Shown piece by piece: positions 38,272-48,000 of a stretch of DNA of 64,000 nucleotides. The DNA is from Myxococcales bacterium (GTDB lineage Bacteria > Myxococcota_A > Bradymonadia > UBA7976 > UBA1532). Location: the NCBI GenBank assembly GCA_020633555.1, contig JACKDL010000007.1, forward strand, positions 124,001 through 188,000. Reading direction: 5' to 3'. A program made the translations under genes and the position numbers. Positions within the stretch are counted from its first letter, which is position 1, and each line of letters begins with the position of its first letter. A model generated the notes under the pieces. It worked only from the letters and a program-made list of their open reading frames with translations. It did no database searches and had not been told where the DNA came from.

Positions 38272-40236
38272 ATGCGACTCAGCCGGCACTGCATCGGGGC
38301 CCTGGCGGCCCTGCTGACCCTGGGCCTGTGGGCCTGCGACAGCGACGACGACGGGGGCGTGAGCGCCGATCAGGGCGCCTCGGTGGACGGCAGCGCCGGC
38401 GCCGGGGGCGGCCAAGGCGGCGCAGGGGGCGAAGCCGGCGCAGGCGGTCAGGGTGGCGCGGGCGGTCAGGGCGGCGCAGGTGGTCAGGGTGGCGCGGGCG
38501 GCCAGGCCGGTGCGGGCGGATCCGCAGGCTCGGGCGGCGTGCCGGGCGAGTGCGCCGTGGCGGCCGACTGCCTGGGCCACCCGTGGAACATCCGCTGCCT
38601 GGGGCGCTGGGCTTGCGAGAACACTGTGTGCATCGAGCACTGCGACGAGGACTGCGGCGACCGGCGCTGCGAGCCCGCCCTGGGCGAGAGCCCGGCCTCG
38701 TGCCCGGTGGACTGCACCGACCAGTGCGTGCGCGACGCCGACTGCCCGCCGGCCACCCGCTGTGATCCGTGCGCCCGATCCTCGTGCCCGGAGTGCGACG
38801 ACTGCCTGGCCGGCTGCGCGGTCCACCCGTGCCCGACGGAACCCGAGCCCGCCTGCGACGCGGCGCGCCCCGACTGCGCCGCCGGCGCGGTGGCGGTGGT
38901 GCAGGGCGGCTGCTGGGTCTGCGTGGGCCTGGACGACTGCCAGCCGGTCGATCCGCCCGCCTGCCTGGGGGCGGGCGAGGGTGGCGCGGTGGTGCCGGGG
39001 GCCCTGCCGTGCTGTGCGGGGCTGAGCCCCATCGGCTGTGACGCCCCGGACGCCGAGGGGGTCTGCCCCGGGGGCTGTGACGGCGCGTTCGTTTGCGCGG
39101 CGTGCGGCGACGGCGCCTGCGGGCCCGGTGAGAACCCCTGCAACTGCCCGGCGGACTGCGCCGCCCCCGATCCCAACTGCGTGGCCGAGGGCGGCAACGT
39201 GCCTGTGGTGCCCGACGCGCCGCAGTGCTGCCCCGGGCTGACCCCCGTAGCCTGTGGCGGCCCGGGGGCCGACGGGCAGTGCGAGCCGTGTGTGGGCGCC
39301 AGCGTCTGCGTCGCCTGCGGCGACGGGGTGTGCGGGGTGGGTGAGAACCAGTGCAACTGCCCGCGCGACTGCCCGGCCCAGGCCATGTGCGTGGAAGAGG
39401 GCGGCGCGGTGCCGGTGATCCCCAACGCGCCGGAGTGCTGCGCGGGCCTGACGCCCATCGGCTGCGATCGGCCCGACGCCGACGGCCGCTGCCAGGGCGG
39501 CTGCGTGGGCGCCAGCGTCTGCGCCGCCTGCGGTGACGGGCGCTGCGGCGCGGGCGAGAACGCCTGCAACTGCCCCATGGACTGCGCCCAGAGCTCGCCT
39601 GACTGTGCGGCCCAGGCGGGCTATTGCGCGCACTGGATGGACGACTGCGCGCCCGGCTTCGAGAGCGGCTTCGCCGCCGACTGCCCCCTGGGCCGCAGCG
39701 GCCAGTGCTGCGTGCCCGCGCAAGCGTTCCGGTACTACCTGACCTGCGGCGACCCCGTGTGCCGCGGCCACACCCCCCGCGACGGGGTGCCGCCCTGCGA
39801 CGGCCAGCGCCCCGGCGAGGTGTGTGCCGACCCCGGCGCGCTGTGCGATCCCATCGACGCCTGCAACGCGCTGGTGGTGTGCGCCGATGAGGATCCGCGG
39901 GCGGGGCCGTGCCCCATCAGCAAGGCCGAGTTCAAGCAGGAGATCGCCTACCTGGGGCCGGCCGAGGTGGCCGCGGCGGCCACGGCGGTGCGCCAGATCA
40001 AGCTGGCCACCTGGCGCTACAAGGCCGCGCCCGCGGACCGGCCCTCGCTGGGCTTCATCATCGACGACCACCCCCACCCGGCAGCGGTGCAGCCGGACGG
40101 GCGGCACGTGGACCTGTACGGCTACACCAGCCTGACCGTGGCCGCCGTGCAGGCCCAGGCCGCGCAGATCGAGCGGCTGCAAGAGCAGCTCGACCGGCTG
40201 GAGCAGCGCCTGAACGCCTGCGAGCGGGGCCGCTGA
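38272..40236 (+). CDS. Cys-rich repeat lipoprotein, 654 aa, unknown function
   Basis: The signal ends in LWAC (Cys22) and is followed by a Gly/Gln/Ala hexapeptide-repeat linker to about residue 90. The core is very Cys-rich. About residues 230-440 hold three copies of a module of about 65 residues, each with a segment like ACGDGxCGxGENxCNCPxDC, then an EGGxVPVxPxAPxCCxGLTPxxC segment. The C-terminal 100 residues are different: IKLATWRYKAAPADRPSLGFIIDDHP and a final coiled coil (VQAQAAQIERLQEQLDRLEQ), a form that recalls the chaperone/peptidase-S74-type tails of trimeric surface proteins (inference). ATG 38272 has GGGGAGG seven bases upstream. It may be a surface adhesin. Confidence 0.75.
   Translation: MRLSRHCIGALAALLTLGLWACDSDDDGGVSADQGASVDGSAGAGGGQGGAGGEAGAGGQGGAGGQGGAGGQGGAGGQAGAGGSAGSGGVPGECAVAADCLGHPWNIRCLGRWACENTVCIEHCDEDCGDRRCEPALGESPASCPVDCTDQCVRDADCPPATRCDPCARSSCPECDDCLAGCAVHPCPTEPEPACDAARPDCAAGAVAVVQGGCWVCVGLDDCQPVDPPACLGAGEGGAVVPGALPCCAGLSPIGCDAPDAEGVCPGGCDGAFVCAACGDGACGPGENPCNCPADCAAPDPNCVAEGGNVPVVPDAPQCCPGLTPVACGGPGADGQCEPCVGASVCVACGDGVCGVGENQCNCPRDCPAQAMCVEEGGAVPVIPNAPECCAGLTPIGCDRPDADGRCQGGCVGASVCAACGDGRCGAGENACNCPMDCAQSSPDCAAQAGYCAHWMDDCAPGFESGFAADCPLGRSGQCCVPAQAFRYYLTCGDPVCRGHTPRDGVPPCDGQRPGEVCADPGALCDPIDACNALVVCADEDPRAGPCPISKAEFKQEIAYLGPAEVAAAATAVRQIKLATWRYKAAPADRPSLGFIIDDHPHPAAVQPDGRHVDLYGYTSLTVAAVQAQAAQIERLQEQLDRLEQRLNACERGR
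38404..38520 (+). repeat. 18-bp tandem repeat coding a Gly/Gln/Ala linker
   Basis: About 6.5 copies of an 18-base unit encode GGQGGA-type hexapeptides. Since the unit is a multiple of three, copy-number changes would lengthen or shorten the linker of the Cys-rich lipoprotein without breaking the frame. Confidence 0.75.
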
Positions 40237-40312
40237 GCCGTCGCGCGCGTCAGGTGGCCCTGCGGCGTCGCACGGGGTAGACTCGGGCGCCCACGTTGCC
40301 CCGGAGGCGCCG

Positions 40313-41674
40313 ATGGAGCTGCCCGCCGAGACTCTGCGCGACGCCTGCGTCGCTCGCCGCTCCAACCTCGCCGCCCGCCTGGGCGGCGTGACGGCGGTGA
40401 TCCCCGCGGGCCGGCCGGTGCCGCGGAATTATCCGGCGAACCCCCACTGGCCGTTCCGGGCCTCCAGCCACTTCCTGTACCTGGTGGGCGCCTCCATCGA
40501 AGACGCGGTGCTGGTGGTGCACCGGGGCGAGAGCACCCTGTGCCTGCCTCAGGCCACGGCCGAGGACGCGCTGTGGCACGGGGCGCCGCCGAGCATGAGC
40601 CACCTGGCCCATGGGCTGGGGCTGGGCGTCGCGCCCCTGGCCGAGCTGCCGGCGCTGCTGAAGGGCCGCACGGTGGGCGCGCTGCCGCCGCCCGACGCCC
40701 AGGGGCAGGCGGCCCTGGAGGCGTTGGGGCCGCGGGCCGCCGACGCCCAGGTCGCCGACGCCATCATCGACCTGAGGCTGCGCCATGACGCCGCGGCGGT
40801 GGGCGGCTTGGAGCGGGCCGCCGAGGCCACCGTGGCCGCCCACCGGGTGGGCATGGCCGCCACCCGCCCGGGCATCCCCGCGTGGCAGGTGGTGGGCGCC
40901 ATGATGGCCGATCTGGCCCACCGCGGCATGGGCACCAGCTACCCGCCCATCGTCAGCCCCCGCGGCGAGGTGCTGCACAACCACGCCCACCACGACGTGC
41001 TGGCCGCCGGCGATCTGCTGCTGGCCGACGTGGGCGCCGAGACGCGCGGCGGCTGGGCGGGCGACGTGACCCGCACCTGGCCGGTGAGCGGCCGCTTCAG
41101 CAAGAGCCAGCAGGCCATCTACGAGGTGGTGCTGGCGGCCCAGGCGGCCTGCATCGCCGAGTGCCGGCCCGGCACCCGCTACCGGCACATCCACCTGACC
41201 GCGGCGCGGGTCATCGCGCAGGGGCTGAAGGACCTGGGGATCCTGCGGGGCGACGTGGACGGGCTGGTGGCCGACGACGTGCACGCCCTGTTCTTCCCCC
41301 ACGGCATCGGGCACCTGATCGGGCTGGACGTGCACGACATGGAGGATCTGGGGGACCGCGCCGGCTACGCGCCGGGGCGCACCCGCAGTGACCGCTTCGG
41401 GCTGGGCTACTTGCGGCTGGACCGCGACCTCGAGCCGGGCATGGCCGTCACCATCGAGCCGGGCTTCTACCAGGTGCCCGCCCTGCTCGAGGATCCGACG
41501 CGGACGGCGAAGGCGGGCGACCGGCTGGTGCGCAGCCGGCTGGCGGAGTTCGCCGACGTGCGCGGCATCCGCATTGAAGACGATGTGCTGATCACCTCGG
41601 GCGGGCCGAGGGTGCTGACCGAGGCGGCGCCGAAGACGGTGGCCGAGGTCGAGGCCGCGGTGGGCCGCGGCTGA
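40313..41674 (+). CDS. Xaa-Pro aminopeptidase (M24B, PepP-like), 453 aa
   Basis: This enzyme removes the N-terminal residue from peptides with Pro in second place. The creatinase N-domain (about 1-155) and pita-bread catalytic domain are present. Metal ligands can be placed: Asp239 (LLADVG), Asp251 (GDVTRTWPVSG), His334 (HGIGHLIGLDVHD), Glu382 (TIEPGFY) and a second Glu in RIEDDVL; His341 is the catalytic-type His. ATG 40313 follows CGGAGG by six bases. It is probably a stand-alone cytoplasmic gene, as there is no signal peptide. Confidence 0.93.
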   Translation: MELPAETLRDACVARRSNLAARLGGVTAVIPAGRPVPRNYPANPHWPFRASSHFLYLVGASIEDAVLVVHRGESTLCLPQATAEDALWHGAPPSMSHLAHGLGLGVAPLAELPALLKGRTVGALPPPDAQGQAALEALGPRAADAQVADAIIDLRLRHDAAAVGGLERAAEATVAAHRVGMAATRPGIPAWQVVGAMMADLAHRGMGTSYPPIVSPRGEVLHNHAHHDVLAAGDLLLADVGAETRGGWAGDVTRTWPVSGRFSKSQQAIYEVVLAAQAACIAECRPGTRYRHIHLTAARVIAQGLKDLGILRGDVDGLVADDVHALFFPHGIGHLIGLDVHDMEDLGDRAGYAPGRTRSDRFGLGYLRLDRDLEPGMAVTIEPGFYQVPALLEDPTRTAKAGDRLVRSRLAEFADVRGIRIEDDVLITSGGPRVLTEAAPKTVAEVEAAVGRG

Positions 41675-41764
41675 GCGAGAAGATCTGCGCGTGGGGTGAC
41701 TTCCCGCGCGCCCACGGGTCAAGGGAGCGCGACGACCAGGACTCGACGCGCTGGAGGAGCAGAC

Positions 41765-43207
41765 ATGAAGTTCAAGACGGCGATCGCCGCAGCGACCCTG
41801 GCCAGCGTGGTCGGGGCGGGCCCGGCCTGGGCCGATGACGAGGCCAAGGCCGCGGGCGGCCAGTGGCCGGCCTGGCACGTGGGTGTGTCGCTGGGTGGGC
41901 ACCTGGTGATCACCGATTGGGGCTCGGCGACGGCCAACGAGGACACCGGGCTGTATGAGTCGGCCGACCACTCGTTCATCGGGCGGCTGCGGTTCGGCGG
42001 CCAGTTCTCGGATCTGGTGGGCATCGAGGCCTCGGTGGGCTACCTGCCCATCTCGGCGGCCGGCGAAGACCACACGGCCCTCGAGTACGATCTGGGCGTG
42101 TTGCTGTTCTTCAGCAACGGCACCTGGCGGCCCTTCTTCGGCGTGGGCGCCGGCGTGTACCACTTCCCCGACGGCGAGATGCGCGATCCCATCGGGGACA
42201 CCCGCTTCGCCACCATCAAGGACGAGTCGGACATCGACCCCATGCTCTGGTACGGCCTGGGTCTGCGGGCGATGGCCACCGACTGGTTCGCCGTGCGCGG
42301 CGACATCCGCCACATCTACACCGACGGCCTGGAGCCCGACGGCCCCAGCATCGCCAGCAACTTCGAGGTGTCGCTGGGCGTGGACTTCCTGTTCGGGGGG
42401 GGCGAGCCGCCCCCGCCGCCCCCGGCCGACAAGGACGGCGACGGCGTGCCCGACGCGGACGACAAGTGCGTCGATCAGCCGGGCGACAAGGCCAACGCGG
42501 GCTGCCCGGGCGACAAGGACGGCGACGGCATCATCGACGCCGAGGACAAGTGCCCCGACGACAAGGGCACCCAGAGCCTGGCGGGCTGCCCCGACAGCGA
42601 CGGCGACGGCATCATCGACGACGAGGATCAGTGCCCCGACGTGGCCGGCACCGCCGAGCTGAAGGGCTGCAGCGACAAGGACGGCGACGGCGTCCTGGAC
42701 CACGAGGACCGCTGCCCCGAGAAGAAGGGCAAGGCCCAGTGGAAGGGCTGCGGCGACATGGACGGCGACGAGGTGCCCGATCCCGACGACCTGTGCCCGA
42801 AGGTGCAGGGCCCGAAGGATCGCAAGGGCTGCCCGCCCCCGCCCAAGGAGATCCAGGAGAAGTTCTCGGGCAGCATCGAGGGCATCTTCTTCGAGACCGG
42901 CAGCGCCGAGCTGAAGGCCGAGTCGAACAAGATCCTCGATGAGGCCGCTGAGGTGATGAACAAGTTCGGCGATCTGAAGCTGGAGATCGACGGGCACACC
43001 GACGACGTGGGCAAGGATGACGCCAACCTGAAGCTCAGCCAGGACCGCGCCGACGCCGTGAAGCAGGCGCTGACCGAACGCGGTGTGAAGGCCGATCGGA
43101 TGAAGGCCACCGGCTTCGGTGAGACCAAGCCCGCCATGAAGGGCACCTCGAAGAAGGCCCGCGCCAAGAACCGGCGGATCGAGTTCAAGATCGTCCAGCC
43201 GGACTGA
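41765..43207 (+). CDS. OmpA-family outer membrane protein with TSP3 repeats, 480 aa
   Basis: The protein links the outer membrane to peptidoglycan. A signal peptide (residues 1-23, cleavage after AWA) leads into an eight-strand-type barrel (about 35-215). A Pro linker and five calcium-binding thrombospondin-3-like repeats of the form DxDGDGxxDxxDxCP follow (about 220-360), then an OmpA-C domain with FFETGSAELKAES, LEIDGHTDDVG, LSQDRADAV and the final KARAKNRRIEFKI. ATG 41765 has GGAGGAG upstream. A strong hairpin sits just after the stop. Confidence 0.93.
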   Translation: MKFKTAIAAATLASVVGAGPAWADDEAKAAGGQWPAWHVGVSLGGHLVITDWGSATANEDTGLYESADHSFIGRLRFGGQFSDLVGIEASVGYLPISAAGEDHTALEYDLGVLLFFSNGTWRPFFGVGAGVYHFPDGEMRDPIGDTRFATIKDESDIDPMLWYGLGLRAMATDWFAVRGDIRHIYTDGLEPDGPSIASNFEVSLGVDFLFGGGEPPPPPPADKDGDGVPDADDKCVDQPGDKANAGCPGDKDGDGIIDAEDKCPDDKGTQSLAGCPDSDGDGIIDDEDQCPDVAGTAELKGCSDKDGDGVLDHEDRCPEKKGKAQWKGCGDMDGDEVPDPDDLCPKVQGPKDRKGCPPPPKEIQEKFSGSIEGIFFETGSAELKAESNKILDEAAEVMNKFGDLKLEIDGHTDDVGKDDANLKLSQDRADAVKQALTERGVKADRMKATGFGETKPAMKGTSKKARAKNRRIEFKIVQPD

Positions 43208-43216
43208 TGTTCCCTT

Positions 43217-43243
43217 CGCGGGCGGCGCCAGTGACCGCCCGCG
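43217..43243. terminator. Perfect 9-bp hairpin between convergent genes
   Basis: CGCGGGCGG (43217-43225) and CCGCCCGCG (43235-43243) form a perfect stem with a nine-base loop in the 66-base gap between the OmpA gene and the diguanylate cyclase gene, which face each other. It lacks a T run but is well placed to end transcription from both sides. Confidence 0.5.
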
Positions 43244-43273
43244 CGCCCCCCCCTCACCACCGTGCGTCGGCCG

Positions 43274-44278
43274 TCAGTCCTCGGGGGGCGGGCTGGCGTA
43301 GACGCTCTTGAAGGCCTCGTCGGTGTCGACCGGCGTGTCCTGCCCGACCACCTGGCCGCGCGCGTGGTCCTTCGCCTGGTACAGCGCGCGATCGGCCCGT
43401 CGCAGGGGGGCGTCCACGCCGTAGTCGTCGGCGCGCGCCATCGTGAACCCCATGGACAAGGTCACCGGGCAGCACAGCGCCGCCTGCGCCAGCGCCGCCA
43501 TGACCCGTGCATGGAAGCGCTCGGGGGTCTGGGGATCGTCGCCTTCGAGGAGCAGGGCGAACTCGTCGCCACCCAGGCGCGCCACGAAGTCCTCGGCGCG
43601 GATCTCTGCCGCGAGGGCTCGGCCGACCTCGCGCAGCACCCCATCACCGGCGGCGTGCCCCCCGTTGTCGTTGATGGCCTTGAGGGCGTCGACGTCGAGC
43701 AACGCCACGAAGAAGGGATGCGGCCGCCGCCGGGCCCGCGCCTGACGGCCGACGAGCTGCTCGGTGAACGCGCGCCGGTTCGGCAGCCCCGTGAGCTCAT
43801 CGGTCATGGCTTGCCGGCGCAGGGCCTCGGTGAGGGCCTGCGCGCGGTGCTCGGCGGCGATCTGCTCGCCGACGGGGAATCCCGTGCCGATCAGGAGTCG
43901 ACAGGCGCCGCTGTCATCGAACAGGGGCAGCAAGTGCGTGCGCCAGATCTCGGAGCCTGAGGGCAGGTGCAGCGTCTCGACGTAGGTGATCTGCGCGCGC
44001 TCGGCGGCGGCGTGCCCGTAGTTGGTGGAGAGATCGGCCAGCAGCTCGGGGGGGGCCCAGGTGGAGATGGGCACGCCCACGAACGCCTGGAGGCCGGTCA
44101 TGTCGGCGTGACGTCGGTTGAGCCCGGCCAGCTCCCAGTCGCCGTCGGGCAGAGGGCGGATGGCAAAAGCCGCGCCCGGCACGAGCTCGATCAGGCGCTG
44201 GGGATCCGCCAGCAGCCCCGGATGATCTGGTGGTAGCGGGTCGCTCGGGGACAGGGTCTGGTAGGTGCGCGCAGCCAT
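43274..44278 (-). CDS. PAS-GGDEF diguanylate cyclase, 334 aa
   Basis: This enzyme should make cyclic di-GMP from GTP. A PAS-like sensor (about 28-140) is followed by a GGDEF domain (about 155-320) with LLDVDALKAINDNGGHAAGD and an intact GGDEF (236-240). RAED (227-230), five residues upstream, matches the RxxD inhibitory site, so product inhibition is likely. No membrane segment or receiver domain is seen, so the protein is cytoplasmic and the PAS input is unknown. ATG 44278 is used. The exbD-like gene lies upstream on the same strand, with a terminator between them. Confidence 0.92.
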   Translation of the reverse strand: MAARTYQTLSPSDPLPPDHPGLLADPQRLIELVPGAAFAIRPLPDGDWELAGLNRRHADMTGLQAFVGVPISTWAPPELLADLSTNYGHAAAERAQITYVETLHLPSGSEIWRTHLLPLFDDSGACRLLIGTGFPVGEQIAAEHRAQALTEALRRQAMTDELTGLPNRRAFTEQLVGRQARARRRPHPFFVALLDVDALKAINDNGGHAAGDGVLREVGRALAAEIRAEDFVARLGGDEFALLLEGDDPQTPERFHARVMAALAQAALCCPVTLSMGFTMARADDYGVDAPLRRADRALYQAKDHARGQVVGQDTPVDTDEAFKSVYASPPPED

Positions 44279-44333
44279 GGCCGTCCTCGGCCCGTCAAAT
44301 GCCCCATCGGCGGCCGCGGGGCATGCACGAAGG

Positions 44334-44357
44334 CCGGGGGTCGGTGCTGACCCCCGG
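44334..44357 (-). terminator. Terminator-like hairpin after the exbD-like gene
   Basis: CCGGGGGTC (44334-44342) and GACCCCCGG (44349-44357) form a perfect nine-base stem with a six-base loop, abutting the stop codon of the exbD-like gene on the minus strand. It would separate that gene from the diguanylate cyclase downstream. No T run is present. Confidence 0.55.
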
Positions 44358-44915
44358 TCAGTGGGTCACCGCCAGGGTGACCGCGGGCATGAGCGGCTCG
44401 GGCGCGCCCTCCGGCCCGACCCGGCGGGTGGCCGTCCGCAGGCTGGCGCGATCGGGGTAGTCATCCTCGGTCAGGCGGTGCTGGGCCAGGTCCATCACCG
44501 TGATGATGTGGTGGTACGGCAGGCCCGGCGCGGCGCTCAGGGTGAAGCCAGTGGTGCCCGGGAACTCGGCCTTCAGGGCGGTGAGCGCCCCATACAGCTT
44601 GGGGTGATCGTAGCCGCCGTCGCCGGCCCGCAGGATGCGCGGGCCGGGCGCGGCCTGGGCCGCCAGCGCCTCGGCGACCCCATCGCCGGTGAGGGTGAAG
44701 CCGTCGGCGTCCACCGCCACATGCAGCATCAGGCCGGGCTGGGCGGGCACGCCGTCGCAGCCGAAGCTGCAGATCTTCGGGGCCTGGGTCTCGACGACGC
44801 CCACCTTCGTCAGGGCGGCGCCGGCGAGCACCATGGGGATCAGGCAGACCACCAGGTTCATCAGCGGCACGAGGTTCAGGCCGTCGTCGACGGCAGGGGC
44901 AGCGGTGCGAGCCAT
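44358..44915 (-). CDS. ExbD/TolR-like protein with Asn in place of the channel Asp, 185 aa
   Basis: The layout is that of ExbD/TolR: a short cytoplasmic start, one membrane helix (about 15-38) and a periplasmic domain of about 145 residues. The helix starts LNLVPLMNLVVCLIPMVL; in proton-coupled ExbD/TolR proteins the position of Asn20 is an essential Asp. The periplasmic part carries a CSFGC pair and ends with ITVMDLAQHR before the tail, as in ExbD. No exbB/tolQ partner is next to it. It may be a structural paralogue that does not conduct protons. It is divergent from the giant mosaic lipoprotein, with 147 bases between them. Confidence 0.75.
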   Translation of the reverse strand: MARTAAPAVDDGLNLVPLMNLVVCLIPMVLAGAALTKVGVVETQAPKICSFGCDGVPAQPGLMLHVAVDADGFTLTGDGVAEALAAQAAPGPRILRAGDGGYDHPKLYGALTALKAEFPGTTGFTLSAAPGLPYHHIITVMDLAQHRLTEDDYPDRASLRTATRRVGPEGAPEPLMPAVTLAVTH

Positions 44916-45062
44916 GGGGGCCTCCGGGGTTGGGTGTGGGGTTCGACCGCGGGCGCGGGCCAAGGTTCCCAGCCAGGGCCCCTGTCCCCTGGGACCCGGG
45001 GGGCATCGCCCAATCCGCAGGGGCCGTTGCTGGGCTTTGGCTCCACGGAAGGAGACTGGGAG

Positions 45063-48000
45063 ATGTTCGTATTTCGCAGCGCAGTGAAGTGGGCGGCGTT
45101 GGTGGCGGCCCTGGCCCTGGCGGGGTGCCCCGACGACGGGGGCAGCTCCGGCGAGGCCGACAGCGGCGGCGCCTCGGTGGACGGCGACTTCGACGGGGTG
45201 GCGGACGCGCAGGACAACTGCCCCACCGAGGCCAACGGCGACCAGCTCGACGGGGACGGTGACGGCCTGGGCGACGTCTGCGACAACTGCCCCGCCGTGG
45301 CCAACCCCGATCAGGCCGACGGGGACCGGGACGGCGTGGGGGACGCTTGCCAGGGTGGCCCGGACCAGGACGGGGATGGGATCCCCGACGACGCCGACAA
45401 CTGCGCGGCGAACCCCAACCCCGAGCAGCTCGACCGGGACGGCGACGGGGTGGGCGACGCCTGCGACAACTGCGTGGACGTGGAGAACGCCGATCAGGCG
45501 GACGGGGATGGCAACGGGGTGGGTGACGCCTGCCCGCCGCCCCCCGACGCCGACGCCGACGGGGTGCCCGACGCGGGCGACAACTGCGTGGACGTGCCCA
45601 ACGAGGACCAGGCCGACGGGGACACCGACGGGGTCGGCGACCTTTGCGACAACTGCCCGGGCGACGCCAACCCCGATCAGGCCGACGGTGACGGCGATGG
45701 CATCGGCGACGCATGCGCCAACGGTGACGAGGACGAGGACGGCGTGCTGAACGCCGACGACAACTGCCCGCGGGTGGCCAACCCCGATCAGGCGGACGGC
45801 GACGGCGACGGGGTGGGCGACGCCTGCGACAACTGCCCGACGCTGATCAACCCGGCGCAGCCCGACGCGGACGGCGACGGGGTGGGCGACCGCTGCGACA
45901 ACTGCGAGCTGCCCAACCCCGATCAGGCCGACAGCGACGGCGACGGCTACGGCGACGTGTGCGAGGCCGGTGATCGGGACGAGGACCGGGTGCCCGACGA
46001 GCGGGACAACTGCCCCGACACGCCGAACACGCCCCAGTACGACTTCGACGGTGACGGGGTGGGGGACGCCTGCGACAACTGCGTGCGGCAGGTGAACGCC
46101 GATCAGGCGGACGGTGACGGCGACCGCCTCGGCGACGTGTGCGATCCCGCGCCGCAGGACCCACTGAACGAGGGCGTGCCCCGGCTGCAGGAGATCTGCG
46201 ATGGGCTCGACAACGATCTGAACGGCGACGTGGATGACGTGCGCCCCGGCGACGCGGGCGGCGCCCTGGCCGACGCCTTCGCCCTGCGGGTGTTCGACGC
46301 CATCGAGTTCGGGCTGGAGTGGTTGCGCGCCCGTGCCCGAGGTGCGGGCGACAACCAGCTCCAGATCGACGGCGATCTGACCCCGCTGGCGGCCCTGGCC
46401 TTCCTGGAGGCGCCCGCGGTGCCCGGCGGCCCGCCGCGGGGGTATGCGGGCCTGTCCCCGGCCGACAAGGTGCGGGTCTGGCAGATGATCCGCTACACGG
46501 TGCAGCGTGACGACCCCTGCCGCCTGGGGCGGGCGGGGGTGCCGTACACCTACCGCACGGGCAGCTTCGGCATGCTGCTGGGCGCGTGGCTGCGGGGCGG
46601 CGGCCCCGACGACCTGGGGCTGGAGGTCACGGCCACCCAGTGCCTGGCCAACCTGGCCGAGAGCCTGCTGTGGCACCAGGGACATTACCCGGCGGATCCG
46701 GCGCTGTTGGCGGCCCAGGACGAGGTGTGCGACGGGCTGGACAACAACTGCAACGGGCAGTGGGACGAGGGCCTGGAGGGCTGCGAGATCCCGCCGCGGC
46801 CGGCGGAAGGCAACCCGCTGGCCGAGAACTGTGGCCCCGCCGAGAACTTCCGGGGCGGTTGGAACTACAACCAGCCAGCCATCGACGCCGACATGAGCAC
46901 CACGGTGTTCGTGGTGAGCGGGCTGATGGCGGCCAGCGAGTTTGTGCCCACGGCGGCCAACCCCGACATGGCGCGCCGGCTGACGAACCAGCTCGCCTGG
47001 CAGACCCAGGCCGAGGACGGCGCCAGCGGCTACCGGCCGGGGGCGGCTGCCGGCGCGGCGGTGCAGAACCCCAGCTTCCAGATGACGGCGGTGAGCACCT
47101 GGGCCTGGCGCCAGCTCGGCGTGCCTTGCAGCGATCCGCGGGTGCAGGCGCACCTGCGCTACCTGCGGGCGAACTACGAGTACGTCGGCATGGCCCCGCT
47201 GTCGGGCTGGAGCAGCAACTGGTACGGGCGCTGGGCGGCCGAGAAGGCCATCTACGCCTGCGAGCCCGACGGCAACGACGGCGTGTTCCGCGACCAGTTC
47301 GGCGTTCGGGTGCCGGCCGACGACGGCTACCCGCTGCAGCGGCGCAGCCACACCTATGACTACGCCTGGCAGCTCCTGCAGTGGCAGCACCCCGAGACGG
47401 GGCAGTTCGGCCAGGTGAACGGGGCGCCGGCGAGCTGGCAGCCGGGCAGCGCGCATGTGTTCGCGGTGCTGACCCTGTCGGCGTCGCTGGGCGGCGTGGT
47501 CACCGATGACATCATCCGCCCGGGCGAAGAGGATCCGCAGTGCGCCGACGGCGTGGACAACGACGGCGATGGGCGAATCGACAACGACGATCCCGACTGC
47601 CCCTTCGCCTGCGGCCTGTTCGAGGAGCGGCTGCCGGCGTGCAGCAACTTCGTGGACGACGACGACGACGGCCGCACCGACTTCCCGCAGGACCCCGGCT
47701 GTGCCCAGCCGCTGGACGACGACGAGGCGGACCCGGCCTGCGGCAACGGGGCCGATGACGACGGCGACGGCGTGGTCGACTTCCCCGGTGATCCGGGCTG
47801 CGCCGACCTGTTGGACGACGACGAGGCGGATCCCGCCGACGCCCCCGTGTGCGCCAACGGCGTGGACGATGACGAGGACGGCCTGACCGACTTCGGGGCC
47901 GATCCGCAGTGCCTGTTCGCGGCGCAGGACCGCGAGGACTTCGCCTGCGGCGAGGGGCTGGCGATGGGGCGCCGCATCCTGGGCGACGGCCGGCTGTTGG

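Noticed and set aside
45187..46160. CRISPR-like direct repeats
   Set aside because: The periodic sequence encodes Asp-rich TSP3 repeats with varying unit length and no unique spacers.
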